Virus record (IMG/VR): IMGVR_UViG_3300020445_000049
Span: 1-28,556 of that record
From: a virus
Length of the DNA stretch: 28,556 nt
Direction: 5' to 3' (one strand)
Positions 23,501 through 28,556 of the stretch are shown here, piece by piece (positions within the stretch are counted from its first letter, which is position 1; each line of letters starts with the position of its first letter). The notes below the pieces were generated by a model that was given only the letters and a program-made list of their open reading frames with translations, made no database searches and was not told where the DNA came from. The translations under genes and the position numbers were made by a program.

Positions 23501-26500
23501 CATAGAAAGCAATTTCTTGATTATTCTAGACTTGTAAGGACCGCAAATTCTGCTTCACCTTCTAAGAGATTACTTGTAATATTTGATTACTATGAGTCTG
23601 CTTTAAATACTGCTGGAGATTTCTATACTGTTAATTCATATACAAAAGATAGATATACCCATGATATTCCAATAGTATCTGGTAATAGATGTCAAGATAT
23701 TCTTGATTTTAGACCAAGAGTTAAAAAGTTTGAACCTACTGATGCAACTACTTCGTCACCATTCTCATATAATAGTAGAATACTCGAAACAACAACTAGG
23801 TATATTGTAACTCCAGATGAAAGTACCATTTTGGGTTATAGTTATTATCTACCTAGAGTTGATAAGCTTGTTATTAATAAGTTTGAAGAAGTTAAACTTA
23901 TTAAAGGTGTTTCTGATGACAAACCAGCACCACCAACAGAAGTTTCTGATTCAATGGAAGTTGCTCAGATAACATATCCACCATATCTTTATGATCCTAT
24001 CAAAGGACCTAAGATTAAGTTATATGATAATAGAAGATTTACTATGAGAGATATTGGAAAACTCGAAAAGAGGATTTCAAATCTTGAAGTAATGACATCA
24101 CTTACTGCATTAGAACTTGATACTAAATCACTTCAGGTTAAAGATGCAGATGGTATAGACAGATTTAAGAGTGGATTTGTTGTTAATGATTTTAAAAATA
24201 GAGATTTTATTGACTTTAGGATTGAAGATGGATCTAGATGTGATGTTGATGTAGTCAACAAAGAATTAATCAGTGCTGTTGATTTTTGGTCATTAAGAGC
24301 AGTATTAGCACTTAATCCAGGAATTGACGCAAATACTGCTGATATGACATCCAATTTGAGTCTTTTAGATCCAAATTGTAAAAAAACTGGAGATCTATTA
24401 ACATTAGATTATAATGAAGTTGATTGGATTGTACAACCACAAGCATCTGGTGTTGAGAATATCAACCCATTTAATGTTATAGTTTATGTTGGTGGTATTC
24501 AGTTAGATCCCCCTTCAGATAATTGGACTAGGACAATATATGTTGATAATCATAGAACAGAGTCTACTGGTAATACTTGGAATACAATATCTAATGTTGT
24601 TTCTGACACTACAGATGTTACTAGTTCAGTAGATGTAACAACAACTGAAGTTGAAGCAGATCAAAATACATTTAGTGGTAATCATACTGATACTACAACC
24701 ACAACCACAACTACTACAACACAAACAGTAGAAACAAGTTTTACTAACCAGATGACTGGTAATAATCAAGAATTTGATTATGTTGAAAGTGTTAAGATTA
24801 GTGGTGAAACAGATCCATTTATGAGATCTAGAAATGTTTATTTCGCTGCTAATGGTTTAAAACCATATACAAAACATATTCATAAACTTGATAGTGGAGT
24901 ACCTGATATATTCCCTAAAGTAGTTGAAATCTCAACCACTGCTGGATCTGGTAATGGATTTACAGTTGGTGAAGATGTAAAAGTTATGAATGGTACTGTT
25001 CAAATAGGTTTGGTTAAAGCACAAGCACCAAATCATAAGTTTGGAGATACATCTAGACCAGAATTTGCTGCGGGATTGGGTCATCCAGCAGTTACAGTTG
25101 AGACATATTCAGTTGATCCATTTGATAGAACAAGACCAGCACCTTCTAACGCTTATTCATCAACATCTGTATTATTTAATTGTGATATTAGTGAATTAGC
25201 GAATAATGAAAGTTATTGGGGATATGTTGTTAAGGGTGCAAAATTAATAGGAGAAACATCTGGTACTGAAGCAACAGTAACCAACATGGATCTCATGTCA
25301 GATAATTGGGGAGATGTTTTAGGAGCATTCTTCTTCAGAGATCCTAATCAAACACCTAAACCTTCAGTATTATTCTATACTGGAAAGAAAACATTTAGAC
25401 TTACTGCGAATACTACAGGAGCATTTGTTCCTCCAGGAAGTACTGCTCTTGCTAGTGATGCTAGTGGTACTTATAGTGGAACAGGTACTATTTTAACTCA
25501 AGTCACAGGTACTGTTGGAGTTAGAAATCCTCCCGAACCAGCACAGAAACCTAATGAAATTACTACTACTGTAAATGTAAATCAAACTTCAAGTACTGTA
25601 AGACAAGAAGCACCTTATAGAGATCCTCTAGCACAAACATTTACTGTAGATGAAACTGGAGCATTCTTAACATCATTTGATGTATATTTCTATAAGAAAG
25701 ATCCAAATGCTAAAGTATTTGTTGAACTTAGGGAAGTTGAATTAGGAACACCTACAAGTTTCCTTGTACAAGGATATGCTCAAGTAGCATTGAATCCTAA
25801 TGATATTACTACTTCAGATGATGCATCTGTACCAACTACAATTAATTTCCCATCACCTGTTTACTTAGAATCTGGTAAAGAATATGCTATTGTATTCTTA
25901 TCACCAGGATCTGATGAATATGAGATGTGGGTTGCTACTATGGGTCAAAAGAATGTTACTCCACCTGTAGGATTACCAGCAACAACTGATGATTCTCAGT
26001 TTGGTGTTGTAACTAAGCAGTACATTGGTGGTAGTTTATTCAAATCACAAAACGGTACAATTTGGACACCTAGTCAGTATCAAGATCTTAAATTTACTCT
26101 TAGAAAAGCAGCATTTGTTCCATCTGGAACTGTAACATTCTACAATAGTTCTATTCAATCTAATGGTGGTGGTACAGGTAGTAATGTAATGCCTTTGATG
26201 AGTAATCCCATCAGAACACTTCCCAGAAAACTTAAGTTTGGTTTAAGTAATAATGTTACATCTGTAGAACGTGCTTTATTACCTGTTGGTAGAAAAATAA
26301 GTACTGGTCTTGTTGCCGATACTGAAGATAATAGTATTACTGGTGTTATTGAAGATATAGCTGGACCTTTATTAGGAATTCAAGTTTCATCTAATGGTTC
26401 TGGTTACAATACTGGTGGTGCTTGGGGATCAGTTCCTGTTAAATCAGTTGATGGTAATGGAACTGGAGCAACTTTAAGTATAACCATTGCTAGTGGTGGT

Positions 26501-28123
26501 GCGATTACTATTAATAGTATAGGTGCTGCTGGTGGAGGTGGAAGTGGATATAGGGTTGGTGAAATATTAACAATTGATGTTGAAAATAGTAGTGATGTTA
26601 CTAATGGTGCTGGTGCTAGATTTACAGTAACTGATATTAAGGATGAAATTGATACACTTTATCTAACTGATGTTCAAGGAGAAAAGTTCGTTACTGGTGA
26701 TCAAATTATTCATTATGGAGCTGCTAATGATACAAGAACAACTCTTACAGGTATAACGGTTGCTTCTGATTCTGTAGTTACTAATGACATCTATTCAGGA
26801 AATGTTATTGAAGTAATTCAATATAATCATGGACATCATGGTGCTAATAATAGCATTAAAATTGAATCAATTGAACCAGATAGTATTAAAACTGCAACTA
26901 CAAACGATATTTCTGCTACTGATGTTGAGGTAAATGTTGCTTCAACAACACCATTTACATATATGGCTGGAATAACAACTGATAGAGGTGAAGCTTTATT
27001 AAATGGTGAGGTTGTATCATATGTTGTTGGTGTTAATAAGTTAGCATTAAGTGGAAGAGGACTTGAAGGTACGACTGCTATTTCGCATTCTTCTGGTTCC
27101 AGTATTCAACCATATGAAGTTAATGGTATGCCATTAACAAAGATTAATAAGACACATACTGTTTCAGTTAATCAAACTCTAAGAGATCTATCAAATATTG
27201 ATAATTATTACTTAGAACTTGATAGAGGAACTGGTAATAGAGCATCAGGTAAGAATCAATTAAACTTTATAAGTGAAAAAGCTGTGGGTGGAGATTGGGT
27301 TGGAATCTCTCAAAACCATCAATTTAGTAGTGCTTCTCCTCAGTTTAATGTAATTACTCCTGGTAAAGGAACTCGTGCTAGTGCTGCATTTAGAACCGTA
27401 AGTGGTACAAGTGCTAATGGAAACGAAGTATCATTCTTAGATCAGGGATTTGAACCAACTATTTTAAATGAAACCACATTCTTCCCAACACCTAGAATGG
27501 CAGCTTCTTTAGTTAATGAGGTAGAAAGATTAGATTCTCTTCCAAGAAATGCATCTCTTACTCTTAAAGTTGATATGACTTCTAATGATCCTAATTTATC
27601 ACCAGTATTAGATGCTCAAAATGCTACATTTATCTTAGGTAGAAATAAAATTAATTCTCCTATTGATGATTATGTAACTGATACTAGATCTACTCAATTA
27701 ATTGGTGATCCACATGGTTCAATATTTGTTACTAAAAAAGTTAATTTACAACAACCTGCAAGTTCAATAAGGGTTCTTGTTGCTGCTAATGTACAACCAC
27801 AAGCAGACTTTAGAGTTTATTATAGGTTGTATACTGCTGATTCTAGTGAAACATCTCAAGTTTATAGACCATTCCCTGGATATTCTAATTTAGTAGATAC
27901 CAATGGTGATGGTTATGGTGATAGGGTTATCGATCATGGAATGAATAATGGTAGTGCCGATGCTCAAGTTAAGAAGAGTGGGCAGAATGACTTTTCTGAA
28001 TACCAATTCACCGTTAATGATTTGGAACAATTTAGTGGATTTAAAATTAAAATTGTAATGTCATCCACTAATGAGTGTGTACCAGTTAGACTTAAAGACT
28101 TCAGAGCACTTGCTTTAGCATAA
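20579..28123 (+). CDS. Large DUF4815-type virion fibre/baseplate protein (2514 aa)
   Basis: The N-terminus (NISPYYDDFDKAKNYYKVLF, then PVQARELTGLQSILQNQVESFG) is that of DUF4815 phage structural proteins. Further landmarks: SGNRCQDILDFRPRV (about 1035-1049), a likely coiled coil starting MRDIGKLEKRISNLEVM (1156) followed by DGIDRFKSGFVVNDF, a Thr/Ser-rich linker with ten consecutive Thr (1372-1381), a conserved fibre domain from DPLAQTFTVDE (1682) to GGSLFKSQNGTIWTP (about 1820), Gly-rich GxxY units around 1940-1990, and a calcium-loop-like DTNGDGYGD (2440-2448). The last 200 residues end in KIKIVMSSTN and DFRALALA, a conserved finish in cyanophage relatives as I remember them. It lies directly after gp8, where T4 has gp9 and gp10, so it may be an outer baseplate or fibre component; the exact role is not known. 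No Shine-Dalgarno is visible; the start is seven bases after gp8 and matches the family N-terminus. Confidence 0.86.
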   Translation: MPQKTNLNISPYYDDFDKAKNYYKVLFKPGYPVQARELTGLQSILQNQVESFGNHVFKEGSMVIPGSVTYDSTYFSCKVNGDHLGIDVSIYLDALVAGEGTRVRGQNSQIVGKIVNYILPPEENVDDITIFVKYTESDSTGESTHFPNGEILVLDQNVTYGNTTLVSGDTVLTLNSENASATGTSVGVDSGVYFLRGAFVDTPKSVVILEPYSTKPSYRVGWEILEELVNSNDDPTLNDNAKGFTNFAAPGADRFKIGVKLSKKALDDFDDTNFVEVLRVKNGEVKKIQNKSQYNVIRDWIAGRTYDESGNYAVNPFNVSVQNSLNDEIGSNGKYVEGEKTDELNTPSDDLACIELSPGTAYVKGYQVPLTGTTVLDVDKPRDTKTIQAGSVPFRMGSLLKINNPHGTPYINLGANTSNVANTVELYSQRKGTGVPTAGSGTKIGEARVYSYGLSDASYEGDDTEWDLYLYDLQTYTQLEIGNGAGGLTYQQNTLAPLGSKVRGMSSGAEGYVAGHPSAGNINISDTSGAFISGEKLVFNEKTSNVGVNTSTASVSKVTQYTIDDLKSVFQAKTIGGFGSGAKDFTADAILYDRILPNFSITDQLNITGSASDASATCPNRRFSGAVGLKVDSIVGYKVDSQGDPVYNRVSAISADGSTLTLDDVATVAGVNYGDIPSNGTTVASLFTVKSPKVINYNRSGLFTQLPKRNVSSVDLSNSSLVISRQVSDQTVAGNSLQLKTSIVMENSGAGAALGITTAFFEPFDAERYSIHYSDGTTEPLTSDQVNITGNGSVITFRSLSKATDSNVVVNTTLKKLGLSSKVKNYIRSSQVEVTKTISVSNGSTNLGISSAYGLRVEDKEISLNVPDAVKIHAVYESKDTNKPTLDGLVFVSGLGLDTNTFIGEKIVGSESRAIAQVVNRVSDTTIEYVPLNSNSFIKGESVTFKESQITANLQSLNDGNYVNRTKNYTLDKGHRKQFLDYSRLVRTANSASPSKRLLVIFDYYESALNTAGDFYTVNSYTKDRYTHDIPIVSGNRCQDILDFRPRVKKFEPTDATTSSPFSYNSRILETTTRYIVTPDESTILGYSYYLPRVDKLVINKFEEVKLIKGVSDDKPAPPTEVSDSMEVAQITYPPYLYDPIKGPKIKLYDNRRFTMRDIGKLEKRISNLEVMTSLTALELDTKSLQVKDADGIDRFKSGFVVNDFKNRDFIDFRIEDGSRCDVDVVNKELISAVDFWSLRAVLALNPGIDANTADMTSNLSLLDPNCKKTGDLLTLDYNEVDWIVQPQASGVENINPFNVIVYVGGIQLDPPSDNWTRTIYVDNHRTESTGNTWNTISNVVSDTTDVTSSVDVTTTEVEADQNTFSGNHTDTTTTTTTTTTQTVETSFTNQMTGNNQEFDYVESVKISGETDPFMRSRNVYFAANGLKPYTKHIHKLDSGVPDIFPKVVEISTTAGSGNGFTVGEDVKVMNGTVQIGLVKAQAPNHKFGDTSRPEFAAGLGHPAVTVETYSVDPFDRTRPAPSNAYSSTSVLFNCDISELANNESYWGYVVKGAKLIGETSGTEATVTNMDLMSDNWGDVLGAFFFRDPNQTPKPSVLFYTGKKTFRLTANTTGAFVPPGSTALASDASGTYSGTGTILTQVTGTVGVRNPPEPAQKPNEITTTVNVNQTSSTVRQEAPYRDPLAQTFTVDETGAFLTSFDVYFYKKDPNAKVFVELREVELGTPTSFLVQGYAQVALNPNDITTSDDASVPTTINFPSPVYLESGKEYAIVFLSPGSDEYEMWVATMGQKNVTPPVGLPATTDDSQFGVVTKQYIGGSLFKSQNGTIWTPSQYQDLKFTLRKAAFVPSGTVTFYNSSIQSNGGGTGSNVMPLMSNPIRTLPRKLKFGLSNNVTSVERALLPVGRKISTGLVADTEDNSITGVIEDIAGPLLGIQVSSNGSGYNTGGAWGSVPVKSVDGNGTGATLSITIASGGAITINSIGAAGGGGSGYRVGEILTIDVENSSDVTNGAGARFTVTDIKDEIDTLYLTDVQGEKFVTGDQIIHYGAANDTRTTLTGITVASDSVVTNDIYSGNVIEVIQYNHGHHGANNSIKIESIEPDSIKTATTNDISATDVEVNVASTTPFTYMAGITTDRGEALLNGEVVSYVVGVNKLALSGRGLEGTTAISHSSGSSIQPYEVNGMPLTKINKTHTVSVNQTLRDLSNIDNYYLELDRGTGNRASGKNQLNFISEKAVGGDWVGISQNHQFSSASPQFNVITPGKGTRASAAFRTVSGTSANGNEVSFLDQGFEPTILNETTFFPTPRMAASLVNEVERLDSLPRNASLTLKVDMTSNDPNLSPVLDAQNATFILGRNKINSPIDDYVTDTRSTQLIGDPHGSIFVTKKVNLQQPASSIRVLVAANVQPQADFRVYYRLYTADSSETSQVYRPFPGYSNLVDTNGDGYGDRVIDHGMNNGSADAQVKKSGQNDFSEYQFTVNDLEQFSGFKIKIVMSSTNECVPVRLKDFRALALA
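24692..24721 (+). repeat. Run of ten Thr codons (ACN) in the DUF4815 protein
   Basis: Ten successive ACN codons, written with mixed ACT, ACA and ACC, encode T1372-T1381 within a longer Ser/Thr-rich stretch (about 1340-1390). The mixed codons argue against simple replication slippage and for selection on the protein. It separates the coiled-coil part from the downstream fibre domains, so it is probably a flexible linker. Confidence 0.8.
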
Positions 28124-28556
28124 TGATATCTTTTCAGGAATTTTTAGTTTTATGTGAGGGAGGTTTATCAAGATATCTTGGTAAGTCTGAGACTCATGAT
28201 ACAGGTCATTTATCACCTGATCGTGGTGATGATGAAAACGAAAATCGTAAAAAGAGAAGAAGTCTTGAAAAAGATTTGAAAAAGCACAGAATTGGTTATA
28301 GAAAAACAACTGGAAAATATAAGTATGAGGATGGAACTTCTGCTCGTGAAGTTTCTTATGCAACAACACGTCCTGCTGGAATGTCAAAAAGAGAATTTGG
28401 CAAAAGGATGAGACAACTTGGTGCTAAGTACGGTCAAGAGTCAGTTATTACAAAGAAAGCTGGTAAATCCGCTAGATTACATTATACTGATAAGAGTGGA
28501 AGAAGTCCTGATAATATAGGATCAGCAAAACCAGGTCCACATCCAGATGGTTATGG
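28123..28556 (+). CDS. Basic small phage protein with capsid-targeting-like N-terminus (partial)
   Basis: ATG at 28123 shares its A with the stop of the DUF4815 gene (TAATG), and the frame stays open for 144 codons to the right edge. The protein begins MISFQEFLVLCEGG and continues with a Lys/Arg-rich body: ENENRKKRRSLEKDLKKH, IGYRKTTGKYKYED, LGAKYGQESVITKKAGKSA. The pattern 'ExN...L..DL...G.GYrk..G.y ... lg.kygQeSV' is like small proteins I recall from cyanophage genomes, sometimes linked to DUF3293, whose function is unknown. The first 12 residues resemble the T4 internal-protein leader MKTYQEFIAE, and LCE/G fits the gp21 prohead protease consensus (L/I-x-E before a small residue). This suggests a protein packaged inside the capsid. 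There is no good Shine-Dalgarno, so translation is probably coupled. A minus-strand frame over the same bases is ignored. Confidence 0.75.
   Translation, partial: MISFQEFLVLCEGGLSRYLGKSETHDTGHLSPDRGDDENENRKKRRSLEKDLKKHRIGYRKTTGKYKYEDGTSAREVSYATTRPAGMSKREFGKRMRQLGAKYGQESVITKKAGKSARLHYTDKSGRSPDNIGSAKPGPHPDGY

Noticed and set aside
20579-28123. T4 gp9 or gp10 homologue directly after gp8
   Set aside because: Position would suggest it, but the N-terminus is that of DUF4815 and I see no segment like T4 gp9 or gp10 as I remember them.
28115-28387. Minus-strand open frame of 90 codons at the right end
   Set aside because: It has a His/Phe-rich, low-complexity product and lies opposite the basic gene that is coupled to the preceding stop by TAATG; the + strand product is much more protein-like.

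Overview
The window looks like part of the late structural gene cluster of a T4-like marine myovirus, most probably a cyanophage infecting Prochlorococcus or Synechococcus. The evidence is recognisable homologues of T4 baseplate wedge proteins in the order gp25, gp6, gp7, gp8; T4-type late promoters (TATAAATA); a 2-oxoglutarate oxygenase gene next to the baseplate genes; and giant fibre-like proteins of the kind seen in marine T4-like phages. The DNA is strongly AT-rich with A/T-ending codons, which suits a low-GC host. A pelagiphage or other marine T4-like phage is not excluded. I cannot name an isolate. All genes are on the + strand.

Layout. 1-135: last 44 codons of a gene whose end resembles a family 2 glycosyltransferase. 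135-443: two small phage proteins, the second a 48-residue, very basic one. 440-1063: an Fe(II)/2-oxoglutarate oxygenase read from a TTG start that overlaps the preceding stop. After a late promoter at 1082 come gp25 (1121-1522), gp6 (1527-3506) and a 5137-residue gp7-like protein (3510-18923). A second late promoter at 18931 precedes gp8 (18962-20572) and a 2514-residue DUF4815-type fibre or baseplate protein (20579-28123). The last gene starts on the stop codon of that protein and runs out of the window; its first residues look like a T4 capsid-targeting sequence.

How the genes work together. In T4, gp6, gp7 and gp8 (with gp25 joining later) build the wedges of the hexagonal baseplate, which holds the tail fibres and triggers sheath contraction. 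Here gp7 carries only the part matching the C-terminal third of T4 gp7, followed by more than 4800 residues of repeated beta-rich modules. gp8 has an internal insert of the same module type, and the DUF4815 protein shares modules with both. The likely picture is a conserved wedge core with very large outward-facing additions that take part in host adsorption (inference).

The genes are packed end to end: the longest gap is 57 bases (1064-1120) and the next 38 (18924-18961), both holding promoters. I saw no tRNA, CRISPR array, insertion sequence, attachment site, origin or convincing intrinsic terminator. The most interesting points are the possible capsid-targeting peptide on the last gene, the displaced Shine-Dalgarno of gene 25 (reminiscent of T4 gene 25), and the eight-unit 'SYPR' repeat with a C-x2-D-x5-H pattern inside gp7.
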